Assembly: GCA_020629335.1 (NCBI GenBank)
Contig: JAHDDN010000056.1
Span: 1-19,404 of the forward strand
Direction: 5' to 3'
Source of the DNA: Chitinophagales bacterium
Lineage (GTDB): Bacteria > Bacteroidota > Bacteroidia > Chitinophagales > UBA2359
DNA: 19,404 bases
Part shown: positions 1-9,133 of the stretch, piece after piece
Numbering within the stretch: position 1 is the stretch's first letter
How the letters are laid out: each line of letters starts with the position of its first letter
Translations under genes and position numbers: made by a program
The notes under the pieces: generated by a model
The model's input: only the letters and a program-made list of their open reading frames with translations
What the model was told of the DNA's origin: nothing
Databases searched by the model: none

Positions 1-131
1 CAACTTATTGACGAAATAAGTGGCTATATATTTACGTCGCATGACAGTCGCCCCTTGTGGTCGCCCAATCTCGGGAATTATCTTATTATAACCGATTAAC
101 GCATGACCCTAAGGACATGAAACCGTTTTTT

Positions 132-155
132 ACGAGCGCAGGGGATGCACCCAAG
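132..155 (+). repeat. Possible remnant of the interspersed-element 3' end
   Basis: These 24 bases resemble the 3' end of element copy A (9509-9531): both begin ACGAGCGCA and continue with a G-run and a C-rich end (GGGATGCACCCA here, GGGAACGCCCA in copy A). The rest of the first 130 bases does not align with the body of the element by eye, so this may be a decayed copy or chance. It abuts the 3' end of the large minus-strand gene. Nothing else is recognisable in positions 1-157 apart from a 6-bp hairpin at 4-20. Confidence 0.25.
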
Positions 156-157
156 TA

Positions 158-3100
158 TTAATCATTAATAATCAAAGAATGATGTTGGATTTGATCTTCT
201 TGGATTAATTCCACATAATAGACGCCTGCGGCTAATTTGGCATCTAAACTCAGTATTCTTTGAGGATTTTGAATGGATTCTTGATGTACTTTTTGTCCAT
301 TGACATTATAAATATTAACTGCTAAATCTTTTACTTCCTCCGCTAATTCTAATTGGAACTGACCATTATTAGGATTGGGGTAAAGTTGGAAATTAGCCTT
401 ATTATCATCCTCGATATTGGTGGCAAATTGACATTGATAAGCAATCTTAAAGCCTGTACCATTTACTACTTCATTGGTAACAAATTCTAATCGAATGGCA
501 TTAGAACTTGAATAAATAGTTTCACCTAATAAACTAGTCGTATAGAACTCTCCTATCAATTCATCTTCATTGGTTTTGCCATCATAAATGCTTAGTACAT
601 CGCAGCAATTGCCTAAATCAAATTCTTCGAAATGGAGTTCAATTTGGGCGGCATCTGCTACTTCTATAATCGTGGTCCCTTCAAAAGCATCGGAATAATT
701 ATTGACCAGACCGCCATCATCATAGATGATGCCTGCGCACTCGTCATAAACACTTTCTTCCTCATTGAAGGCTATTATTTGACAGTTGTCTTCAATATTT
801 ACGATCATGTCATCTATGTGTATTTGATCACAACCAAAGTCGTTGCAAATATATAAATTGATATCATAGATGCCGCTTTCTGAATAGGTATGTAAGGGGG
901 ATTTTTCGTTAGATGTATTGCCATCCCCAAAGTCCCACTCCCATGAAATTGGGTCATAACTGCTTCGATCAACAAATTGGAAACTCGCACTACAATCTGG
1001 GATTTCTACTACTTCTAATTCTGCTACAGGATAGGCAAAAACTTGAAGCCTAATAGGAATATCTAAATAAGGTATGTTGGGAATATTAGTTGATACTGGT
1101 ATGCTGCTTTCATGTAAATCAATATCCAAACCGATACTACTCAATTCAATATAGAGTTCATAAGACTCTCCAGCCTCAATGATTACTAAGCCCTCTGAAA
1201 AGGCTGTATAATTTAATAATTTCCAAAAGCTAAGTTCCTCTTGTTGAAAATATAACTCTAAGGGACCATCTCCAGTATTGGTTAAGATCAATTTATCGTT
1301 GTTTGTTTCATTAATTTCCAGTTCAAAATTAGCTGCTTCAAATGATAGGTTTGGCTTATCCACTCCTTCTCCAGTTAATACAATTTCTATTGGACCTATA
1401 TTGGTCAATAGCATAAGATTTGCAGTATAACTCACTGCATCAATTGGTGCAAAGCTTACATTTAAGTTGATGCTTTCGTGATATCCTACAGTCAGTGTGT
1501 CAGTCAAATTAACTGTAAATAATTCACTCTCTAACTCATATCCATAGATAACTAAATCAGCTGTTCCTGATTGGGTAATTTGGAAAAATTGATATTCTTC
1601 ACTTAATACTTGAACGTTTTCAAAGTGAATATTATTTGTGCTTAATGTAGCTTCGGCAAAGCCTTCTACATTTATAACAACAGGAATATTGATCGGTGAT
1701 TGATTGGCATCATTATGTTCGATTTTGACATTAGATTCGTAGATGCCACCGTACATTCCAGTAGCATCAATATTGATCGGCCAATCATAATTCTCATTGG
1801 CATCTAACTCTAAGTTGTTTGTTTCAGCAGATAGACAAGGATGTCCAAAAGCCTCCACTTCCACTTTATGAAAGGCTCCAATATATGGGTAGTTATCAAT
1901 ATCTTTCACCCTCACTTCTAACAAGTCATCTTGCAGCCAAGCTTGAACAGACTCTATTGAATAGGAAAAAGTTTGAGTGATGTCTATCCCATTTGAAGGG
2001 AAAGTATCTGCTCCTATCTCTCCTATTAATTCATTCTCGATAAAAATTTGCGCTTTATTGTCTAACAAAAGATAATTCCCATTTATAGTAATCGTAACAT
2101 TTATGGAATCTACTACTATTTTGTCCATCTCAAAGCTGTGTATTGTTTCTTTATTTAAAAAAGAGCTTTGAGAGCTTTCATGCACGCCTAATCCATTAGT
2201 GTATATATGCTCAAAAGCTAATTTTCCTCCTCCATTATTAGAGATATTAATCACTGAATTTTCAGTTGTCCCTGTCGCCAAGTCAACATATAAGGTATCT
2301 GGATTATAAGCCATAATAGCAGCTTGATCTACATTTAAGTTATTAATAATAGCAGTACTTGAGCCAACGCAATTATAACTAACTAAGCTGACTTCATAGT
2401 TGCCAGAGTTTTGATAAGTATGTGTTGGATTTTTTTCTGATGATGTATTTCCATCTCCAAAATCCCAGAAATACGCTGCGGCATTACTTGAAAGATTCGA
2501 AAATTGAACGGGATAGTTTAATGGTGGGTTTAAATTATCTATTTCAAAATTGGCTGTAGGTTCTTCTTGACTTCCTTCTGTCCAATAGAATAATTCGAAA
2601 TCTAAATTATAGTAGTAAAACTCTGAGAATAATAATAAAACTTGATCGCTTTGTGTGATGATGGTATCTTGTTCACCAAGCTCTATTCTTGGAGCGTCTA
2701 TAGTTGGGCCATCAAATAAAAATATTTCATCATCATAATTGCTATTATTGCTTATACTGGTGATATAAAGGTGTATAGGGTGATCATTGGGTGGATTAAT
2801 CAATACACCTCCATAAGTATGAACATCATTAGCAATTACTTTAGCAGTACAATTACTAATTTCGGATATACTCAAGTCTGTTGGTATGGTATATTGATTG
2901 CAAAAGGCTGTGACGGTTCCATAATCAATATAGCTTTCATAAATAGTCGTATCACAGCCAATATTATTACAGGCCACTAAACTGATATCATAAATACCCT
3001 CTTCTGCATAAATATGTTGCGGATTTTCATCGGTAGAACTCGAACCATCTCCAAAGTCCCACCAATAATCTGATGCATTATTAATGGTTTCATTATGAAA

Positions 3101-5950
3101 CTCTACCATTCCATTGCAAATATCTGTTGAAGGACTACTAAAGATGGCTTGTGGAAAACTTTCTACTGCTAAAGTAATAGGTATATGATAAGTCTCAATG
3201 GTAGAGCCATATGCCACTAATTGAATGGAACTTTCATAGTTATCAACTAGTAAATCATCGGAATTAATGTGAAGCTGATAATTGTGGGTTTCGTTAGCCC
3301 CTACTATTACACCTTCATTTAAGCCTTCTACATTAAGCCAACTAGCCAAATTTTCAGATTGCAGTCTCATGCCCAAAATATTTTCATCCTGATTAACAAT
3401 ACTAATTGCAATAGTAGTATCACTTCCTGCCAATAAATTAACTGCAATACTTTCTGGCAAAACCTCATACATATTAGAGCCTTCTACTACTTCTATAGAT
3501 TGGCTAATACTATCTTGATTTCCACATCGAAAAGCAGTTAAAGTCACCTCATAAATACCTAAATCTTCATAGTTATGAATTGGATTGGAGTTTAAATCTA
3601 CACTACCATCCCCAAAATTCCATACATAATTAGTCCCTTCAGAGCTATTCATAAATTGAATAGGGAAATGAGGAGTTATTTTAACTGGAGCTTCAAAATT
3701 GGCCATAGCTTCCGCAGTGCCATCTGACTCATAACTGATTAGAAATTCGCTACTTGAACTTGTATAATAACTAAACTCTTTTATTGTAATGCTATTAGAA
3801 GAGGATACAATCACAGTTTCTTCATCTTCATAACCTACAAAATTCTGAATTAAAGGACTATCTGTATCTGGTCCATCATAGATTTTTAAATAGCTACCTG
3901 AATAAAATTTGTAGCGCTCAAGATTTACTTCAATTGCACTCGCTTCTGGTACCTCTATCGTATAAATTGCCGAGCTCTGATCTGTATCAAAATCTGCATC
4001 TCTTATTACTCCACTACATTCATTACTAATAATATGTTCAGCTTGAACTAAGCTAATAGTATCTGATACAATACAACCAAAATTTATACTAATTAAGTCC
4101 TCATAAACAAGCGTATCACAGCCCAGTTCATTACAACTAACTAAGCTCACATCATAAATACCAGAATTCATATATTGATGTGTTGGAGTTCCTTCGGTAG
4201 AATTTTGTCCATCTCCAAAATCCCAATACCATTCATCAGCCCATTGAGAACTCAAATCTCTAAATGAAACAATTCCTTCACAGCTTTCTACCACATCAGG
4301 AGAAAAGTTTGCAGATGGAATATCAGCTTCATATTCACATTCCCAAGTTAAGCTTAAGTTGATATATTCAGCCATGCATCCGCACCCCCATCCATTTAAA
4401 TTAGCTTCCATATAAACAGAACCACTTTCAAAAATTATTATATCACCCGATTGTGGAGTACTGATAAGATTTTCTTCATTTGCCTCAGTTCCATCGTATA
4501 TTTTCAAATCAGCACAAATGGTATAATAGTCGTTAAATAATACTCTCAATTGATCCGCTCCTTCTGGGCTAATAAGCAAGGATGAACCATTCGCTACATA
4601 ATTATAATCTTCGTTTAAAACACCACTACAATCGTTAATAACAATATCGTACTCTTCAATATTTTGATGCCATTCGTAATCATAACAATGATTCACTCTG
4701 ATAGTATCCTCCAGTATTATTGTTTCTGCTAATTCCTCTCCTAAGCAGTTAACCACTTCATAAGTAAAGGAAACCACATATTCTCCTTGATCCTCATAAA
4801 AGTGTAAAGGATCTGCTTCTGTACTCACTGTACCATCTCCAAAGTCCCATAAAAAATCACCGTCTTCGATCCATCCACTATCGAATTGTATTCCTCTATC
4901 TTCACAATAAATTATTTGATTATTAGTGTCAAAATCTAATAAAGGAACATAAGGATCATAACCTACCCCTACGGCAAACCAGGCTTCTGCCACCTGAATA
5001 GCTTCAAAAGAGCAAGCTCCAAATAAATCTATTGCTGCTTGATGCGTAAATTCCCTTGCATCTTCAAGTGTAGAATAATTTTCAAAATGTTCGTTAAATC
5101 CTTTATAAACAATGGCAATAGCAGATTCCCAACCAATCCCATCAACAGAGTAATCATCAAAATTATCATTTGTTCCGCTTCCGCCATCTGTTAGCAGATA
5201 AAACCAATGATCAACAACAGCACTATTGTATCTTTTATTATTACTCCAATACTGTCCCATATAAGTGTCTGGAAGATTTAAAGATTTGGGATTAGACATA
5301 TCTTTATATATATAATCATACATTTCTCCAAACTGCCAATTTACCTCTTCCAATTGCATATATTGTTGAAAGCCATAACTCATTATATGATCAAAAGAAT
5401 ATCTTAAAATATTATTTTGATAACTATAATGATAATCCTCTATTTCAATAAGCATCAATTGACTTAAAACTCTAGAAACTGTTTCTAAATGTGATTCAAA
5501 AGCATTGTAAGACTCTTTTTTATATACAATCCTATTTTCTTCACTATTCATGTGGATATGTGTCTGAGTCAAACCAATATCATCAAGAGCATAAGATATT
5601 ATAGGCATCCCTTCATCATCCAAACTATTGCGCCCAAACGTTTCCAATAAAAAGTCATAATATTTAGCCGTCCCCCAATGTATATCAGTAATAGATTCGT
5701 GTTCCTCTAAACTCCAATAATTATCTTCATCTCCAACACAAATCGCATTATCATAAAGAATGCTACCAGTTATGTCGTAGGTAAAAACACCATTGCCTCT
5801 AGTATAATCTTTTAAGCAATATTGTCCATCAATGGTATCAGTGATGATTTCTTGAGTACCTGTATAAAAAGTCTCTGCTGTACCGATAAAGCCCTGCCCA
5901 TAAGCAAGTGCTGAAATCAATAGGCTTAATAATAATGTAAATATTTTCAT
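158..5950 (-). CDS. Giant T9SS surface protein: inactive M4 peptidase-like domain with PKD, CUB-like, BACON/ASH-like domains
   Basis: Encodes 1930 aa with a signal peptide (residues 1-18, ending AYG). Residues ~20-330 read as the mature region of a thermolysin-family (M4) metallopeptidase: HWG at 91-93, GRNSLD at 106-111, PDTYMGQYW at 227-235, DHWFYLL at 247-253, and the closing AWFAVGVG at 323-330. The zinc-binding HExxH is absent: the matching stretch around 158-167 reads VSRVLSQLML. The histidine of the GGVHxNSG motif is replaced (KRYNSA, Arg240). No FTP/PepSY propeptide precedes the domain. Six PKD domains follow, with W(D/N)FGDG cores near residues 369, 577, 778, 965, 1164 and 1674, interleaved with four CUB-like domains (~437-537, 640-740, 1030-1126, 1735-1840), a BACON-like segment (~830-920) and ASH-like segments (~1455-1640). 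The T9SS type A sorting domain begins with LYPNPN near 1856. Likely a cell-surface or released adhesin or binding protein; the M4 assignment is by remembered family motifs. Confidence 0.9.
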   Translation of the reverse strand: MKIFTLLLSLLISALAYGQGFIGTAETFYTGTQEIITDTIDGQYCLKDYTRGNGVFTYDITGSILYDNAICVGDEDNYWSLEEHESITDIHWGTAKYYDFLLETFGRNSLDDEGMPIISYALDDIGLTQTHIHMNSEENRIVYKKESYNAFESHLETVSRVLSQLMLIEIEDYHYSYQNNILRYSFDHIMSYGFQQYMQLEEVNWQFGEMYDYIYKDMSNPKSLNLPDTYMGQYWSNNKRYNSAVVDHWFYLLTDGGSGTNDNFDDYSVDGIGWESAIAIVYKGFNEHFENYSTLEDAREFTHQAAIDLFGACSFEAIQVAEAWFAVGVGYDPYVPLLDFDTNNQIIYCEDRGIQFDSGWIEDGDFLWDFGDGTVSTEADPLHFYEDQGEYVVSFTYEVVNCLGEELAETIILEDTIRVNHCYDYEWHQNIEEYDIVINDCSGVLNEDYNYVANGSSLLISPEGADQLRVLFNDYYTICADLKIYDGTEANEENLISTPQSGDIIIFESGSVYMEANLNGWGCGCMAEYINLSLTWECEYEADIPSANFSPDVVESCEGIVSFRDLSSQWADEWYWDFGDGQNSTEGTPTHQYMNSGIYDVSLVSCNELGCDTLVYEDLISINFGCIVSDTISLVQAEHIISNECSGVIRDADFDTDQSSAIYTIEVPEASAIEVNLERYKFYSGSYLKIYDGPDTDSPLIQNFVGYEDEETVIVSSSNSITIKEFSYYTSSSSEFLISYESDGTAEAMANFEAPVKITPHFPIQFMNSSEGTNYVWNFGDGSVDLNSNPIHNYEDLGIYEVTLTAFRCGNQDSISQSIEVVEGSNMYEVLPESIAVNLLAGSDTTIAISIVNQDENILGMRLQSENLASWLNVEGLNEGVIVGANETHNYQLHINSDDLLVDNYESSIQLVAYGSTIETYHIPITLAVESFPQAIFSSPSTDICNGMVEFHNETINNASDYWWDFGDGSSSTDENPQHIYAEEGIYDISLVACNNIGCDTTIYESYIDYGTVTAFCNQYTIPTDLSISEISNCTAKVIANDVHTYGGVLINPPNDHPIHLYITSISNNSNYDDEIFLFDGPTIDAPRIELGEQDTIITQSDQVLLLFSEFYYYNLDFELFYWTEGSQEEPTANFEIDNLNPPLNYPVQFSNLSSNAAAYFWDFGDGNTSSEKNPTHTYQNSGNYEVSLVSYNCVGSSTAIINNLNVDQAAIMAYNPDTLYVDLATGTTENSVINISNNGGGKLAFEHIYTNGLGVHESSQSSFLNKETIHSFEMDKIVVDSINVTITINGNYLLLDNKAQIFIENELIGEIGADTFPSNGIDITQTFSYSIESVQAWLQDDLLEVRVKDIDNYPYIGAFHKVEVEAFGHPCLSAETNNLELDANENYDWPINIDATGMYGGIYESNVKIEHNDANQSPINIPVVINVEGFAEATLSTNNIHFENVQVLSEEYQFFQITQSGTADLVIYGYELESELFTVNLTDTLTVGYHESINLNVSFAPIDAVSYTANLMLLTNIGPIEIVLTGEGVDKPNLSFEAANFELEINETNNDKLILTNTGDGPLELYFQQEELSFWKLLNYTAFSEGLVIIEAGESYELYIELSSIGLDIDLHESSIPVSTNIPNIPYLDIPIRLQVFAYPVAELEVVEIPDCSASFQFVDRSSYDPISWEWDFGDGNTSNEKSPLHTYSESGIYDINLYICNDFGCDQIHIDDMIVNIEDNCQIIAFNEEESVYDECAGIIYDDGGLVNNYSDAFEGTTIIEVADAAQIELHFEEFDLGNCCDVLSIYDGKTNEDELIGEFYTTSLLGETIYSSSNAIRLEFVTNEVVNGTGFKIAYQCQFATNIEDDNKANFQLYPNPNNGQFQLELAEEVKDLAVNIYNVNGQKVHQESIQNPQRILSLDAKLAAGVYYVELIQEDQIQHHSLIIND

Positions 5951-5970
5951 CTCAAAACGATTTTGGGTAA

Positions 5971-5999
5971 TGAACTCATTTAAAATTTAAAATGAGTTC
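5971..5999. promoter_or_regulatory. Inverted repeat, possible operator or 5'-UTR hairpin
   Basis: GAACTCATTT (5972-5981) and AAATGAGTTC (5990-5999) are perfect 10-bp inverted arms around an AT-only 8-base centre. The repeat lies 21 bp upstream of the start codon of the giant minus-strand gene. It could be a regulator-binding site or a hairpin in that gene's leader. A copy of the same half-site recurs at 6153-6166. Confidence 0.45.
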
Positions 6000-6063
6000 T
6001 AAATCGGTTCTACTAAAATAGGTTTTGGGGGAGAAAAGCTGTTGAGTGTTTTACTATAGAGAC

Positions 6064-6094
6064 TAAATATAGATATAAAAAGTTGCTTATGCAA
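6064..6094 (-). promoter_or_regulatory. Candidate Bacteroidota promoter for the giant surface protein
   Basis: Read on the minus strand, TTG (6094-6092) is followed after 20 bases by TATATTTA (6071-6064), close to the Bacteroidota -33 TTG / -7 TAnnTTTG pattern except for the last base. The predicted transcript would start near 6058 and have a leader of about 110 nt that includes the inverted repeat at 5972-5999. Confidence 0.35.
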
Positions 6095-6152
6095 CAATTT
6101 CGCAACAAACATTGTTGCTATTTATCATATTTTTAATTGGAAATGGAAAAAC

Positions 6153-6166
6153 TTTAAATGAGTTCA
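6153..6166 (+). promoter_or_regulatory. Second copy of the AAATGAGTTC half-site
   Basis: TTTAAATGAGTTCA here matches, over 14 bases without mismatch, the reverse complement of 5971-5984. It lies 115 bp upstream of the subtilase start, so one factor could contact both divergent promoters. It is a single half-site without its own inverted partner. Confidence 0.35.
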
Positions 6167-6280
6167 ATTAAGTCAATAGTAGTCAAAGCCTTATTTTCCA
6201 ACATTCAAACATCAATATTTCCATCCAAAATTTGTATTTTACAATGCTAAAAAACAACACATTAACCAAACATTCGATTT

Positions 6281-9130
6281 ATGCGATTTTTCATCTCGTT
6301 TTTAATCCTATTTATGGCTGCTTCTTTTGGCCTATTCGCAGAGGATAACTATGTTCCGAATCAGTTTATTCTTCGCTTGGCTCCTGAGGCTGATATGCAA
6401 GACCTAATTGAAGACGTCAATGCTGCTGAATGGGGCATCCAAATCCAAACTAATAAAGCATTAGTTAAATCTTTAAATATATGGCTGATTGATTTTCAAA
6501 GTGATCTGAGTGATCAAGCAGTTTTAGATCAAGTTTGGACACATCCATCTGTACATGTCATTCAGTTTAATCATACTGGATTAACAAGAAGAGTGACAAT
6601 TCCTAATGATCCGCAATTTGGGGATATGTGGGGACTGAATAATACGGGGCAAACTGGCGGTACGAATGATGCCGATATTGATGCCATTGAAGCTTGGGAT
6701 GTAACTACTGGCGGTACAACAGCAGATGGAGATGAAATAGTCGTGGCAGTAGTGGATGGTGGATTTGAACTCACTCACTCGGATTTAGATTATTGGGAAA
6801 ATGGAGATGAAATCCCAAATAATGGAGTGGACGATGATGGCAATGGTTATGTAGATGACTACAATGGCTGGAATGCTTATGGTAGTAATGGCAATATCGG
6901 TAATGATACACATGGTACGCACGTAGCTGGAACCGTCGGAGCAAGAGGTAATAATAGTTTGGGTGTTACGGGCGTCAATTGGAATGTCAAGATTATGGCG
7001 ATACAGGGTTCTACTTCTTCGGAATCGGTAGCCTTAGAAGCCTATGGATTTGCTTATAACCAACGTTTAGAATATAATAATACAAATGGCGCAAGTGGAG
7101 CATTTGTGGTTTCAACAAATGCTTCTTTTGGGGTGGATTTAGCCAACCCTGCCTCCTACCCTCTTTGGTGTGGCTTCTACGATGACTTAGGTTCTGTAGG
7201 AATACTAAGTGCAGGAGCCACTGCCAATGCTAATTATAATGTGGATGTAGACGGTGATGTCCCAACAGGCTGTTCGAGTAATCACTTGATTGCTGTTACG
7301 AATACGACGCATAATGATAATAAGGCTAATGGGGCTGGCTTTGGAAGTACAACTATCGATTTAGGAGCACCAGGTTCTAATGTGTTATCTACTTACACCA
7401 GCAATGGTTATACCACGCTCTCAGGTACTTCTATGGCGACGCCTCATGTTGCTGGAGCCGTGGCATTACTCTATGCGGCAGGCTGTCAGGATTTTATTGA
7501 TGCTTATAAGGCAAACCCATCTGCTGTGGCACTTCAGGTGAAACAGTATATTATGGATGGTACGGATAACATCGGTATACAGACCGTTACGGGAGGGCGA
7601 TTGAATGTGAATAATAGTATCCAATTATTGATTGATGCTTATTGTAGTAATATTCCGCCTACTCCTGCTATTGCTGCCTCCAGTATTAGTGCTTGTCCTG
7701 GTACAACCATTGATTTTACAGATAACTCGACTAATTCTCCTACTGCTTGGAGTTGGAGTTTTCCTGGTGGATCACCAAGTACCTCTAATGCACAAAATCC
7801 TAGTATTACCTATAGTACAGCTGGGGTCTATAATGTCAGCTTAACGGTTACAAATGTGCATGGAAGTAATACCCAAACCTTTAACAATTACATTAACATA
7901 GATGCAACAGCCGATCAAATCGTATTTTATGAAGATTTTGAGTCGGGCGCTGCTGGATGGACTGTTGATAATCCTGATGATGGAATTACTTGGGCGCTTA
8001 CAGGTGTAGGAGGAAATACGCCAGGTAGTAATGCCGCTTATATCAATCACTATAATTATAATAATGCGGTAGGTCAAAAAGATAGAATCTATAGCCCTGT
8101 TATTGATCTTACTCAAAATGCAAATCCTTATTTAGAGTTAGAGTATGCGCATAGAAGATATAGTGCTGATTATTCCGATTCTTTATTGGTTTATATTTCT
8201 ACGAATGGTGGAGGCAATTACACACTTTTAGGGGGCTATGCCGAAGATGGAACTGGCAGTTTTGCAACAGGTACTTTCACGACGAATAATTTTATTCCTA
8301 GCTCAGCAGATGATTGGTGTTTTTCTGGAGCGGCTCCTTCTTTTGGTTGTTTGAGCTTTGATTTGAGTCCTTATCAATCTAGCTCCAGTGTTCGACTGAT
8401 GTTTGAGTCGGTCAATGATTATGGCAATAATACTTTTATTGACAATATTACGGTTAAAGGGGAATGTGTGCCATTAGCTCCGCCTGTAGCTAAAGCTAAA
8501 ATCATGTTAGAGGGTTGCAAAGTCGGTAGCAGTATGACGACCGATTTGAATGCCAAAGGATTGATTCCTAATAATCAACCTTTCAGTGTAGCCCCTTGGA
8601 ATTATAGCGGTTCAGAAACGGCTTCTAGCATTCCTACTAATGCAGTAGATTGGGCATTGATCGAATTAAGAACGAGTCCTGATGAAAATGATATAGTGGG
8701 TATAGCGGCTGGCTTCATTTTGAGTGATGGCACTTTAGCTGATATAGATGGTAGTGATGGAATCGAATTGCCTGGCTTGGATGGTAGTCAATCTTATTAT
8801 TTAGTGATTCGAACTCGTGCGCATTCACCTGTGATGACTACTTCTGCAATTGCTATGAATTCTCAATATGATTTTACTACTAGTGCTACGACTGCTTATG
8901 GTAGTGGACAACTAAAAAATGTTGGTGGGACTTATTCTGTATTGGCAGGAGATTTCTATAATGATGGAATAATGAATGTCGCTGATTTCAACAACTATAT
9001 TATTGATCCTTCCGCTATTGATGAATACCATAATTGGGATGCTAATAAGGATGGTTTGGTCACGGTAGAGGATTATAATTTGTATAGAGCGAATAGTAGT
9101 TTTATTGGTGTGACAGAGGTTCGTTATTAG
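6281..9130 (+). CDS. Secreted subtilisin-like (S8) serine protease with PKD, beta-sandwich and dockerin-like C-terminal repeats
   Basis: 949 aa with a signal peptide (residues 1-20, ending GLFA). Residues ~23-105 look like an S8 propeptide, and the linker PNDPQFGDMWGLNNTG is typical of the mature enzyme's start. The triad is complete: Asp159 (VVDGG), His211 (DTHGTHVAGT) and Ser384 (SGTSMATPHVAG), with Asn280 as oxyanion-hole candidate, so an active extracellular endopeptidase is expected. A PKD domain (WSWSFPGG near 488), a MAM/jelly-roll-like domain beginning FYEDFESGAAGW, and the Bacteroidota domain with the 'YYLVIRTRAHSPVMT' signature follow. The end carries two Ca-binding-like loops, DFYNDGIMNVADF (from 891) and DANKDGLVTVEDY (from 920), 29 residues apart. 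There is no YPNP-type sorting domain. It is divergent from the M4-like surface protein; the palindromic element begins 3 bp after its stop. Confidence 0.93.
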   Translation: MRFFISFLILFMAASFGLFAEDNYVPNQFILRLAPEADMQDLIEDVNAAEWGIQIQTNKALVKSLNIWLIDFQSDLSDQAVLDQVWTHPSVHVIQFNHTGLTRRVTIPNDPQFGDMWGLNNTGQTGGTNDADIDAIEAWDVTTGGTTADGDEIVVAVVDGGFELTHSDLDYWENGDEIPNNGVDDDGNGYVDDYNGWNAYGSNGNIGNDTHGTHVAGTVGARGNNSLGVTGVNWNVKIMAIQGSTSSESVALEAYGFAYNQRLEYNNTNGASGAFVVSTNASFGVDLANPASYPLWCGFYDDLGSVGILSAGATANANYNVDVDGDVPTGCSSNHLIAVTNTTHNDNKANGAGFGSTTIDLGAPGSNVLSTYTSNGYTTLSGTSMATPHVAGAVALLYAAGCQDFIDAYKANPSAVALQVKQYIMDGTDNIGIQTVTGGRLNVNNSIQLLIDAYCSNIPPTPAIAASSISACPGTTIDFTDNSTNSPTAWSWSFPGGSPSTSNAQNPSITYSTAGVYNVSLTVTNVHGSNTQTFNNYINIDATADQIVFYEDFESGAAGWTVDNPDDGITWALTGVGGNTPGSNAAYINHYNYNNAVGQKDRIYSPVIDLTQNANPYLELEYAHRRYSADYSDSLLVYISTNGGGNYTLLGGYAEDGTGSFATGTFTTNNFIPSSADDWCFSGAAPSFGCLSFDLSPYQSSSSVRLMFESVNDYGNNTFIDNITVKGECVPLAPPVAKAKIMLEGCKVGSSMTTDLNAKGLIPNNQPFSVAPWNYSGSETASSIPTNAVDWALIELRTSPDENDIVGIAAGFILSDGTLADIDGSDGIELPGLDGSQSYYLVIRTRAHSPVMTTSAIAMNSQYDFTTSATTAYGSGQLKNVGGTYSVLAGDFYNDGIMNVADFNNYIIDPSAIDEYHNWDANKDGLVTVEDYNLYRANSSFIGVTEVRY

Positions 9131-9133
9131 AAA

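Larger units (their letters stand above)
5951..6280. other. Divergent intergenic region with repeated half-sites; no gene seen
   Basis: This 330-bp gap separates the starts of two divergent secreted-protein genes, so it must hold both promoters. I see no ORF or RNA gene. It holds an inverted repeat close to the minus-strand start, a second copy of the same half-site 150 bp away, a cluster of GTTGC/GCAAC words at 6082-6118, and a plausible minus-strand promoter. I did not find a convincing TAnnTTTG box for the plus-strand gene; TATTTTAC at 6235-6242 is the nearest and lacks an upstream TTG. Confidence 0.6.

Noticed and set aside
4..20. 6-bp hairpin CTTATT/AATAAG at the left edge
   Set aside because: It is short, AT-only, without a T-run or a visible neighbouring gene end; not supported as a terminator.
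5689..5703. HESIT (residues 84-88) as a possible HExxH zinc motif in the M4-like domain
   Set aside because: The fifth residue is Thr, not His, and it lies before the HWG motif, not at the position of the M4 active-site helix.
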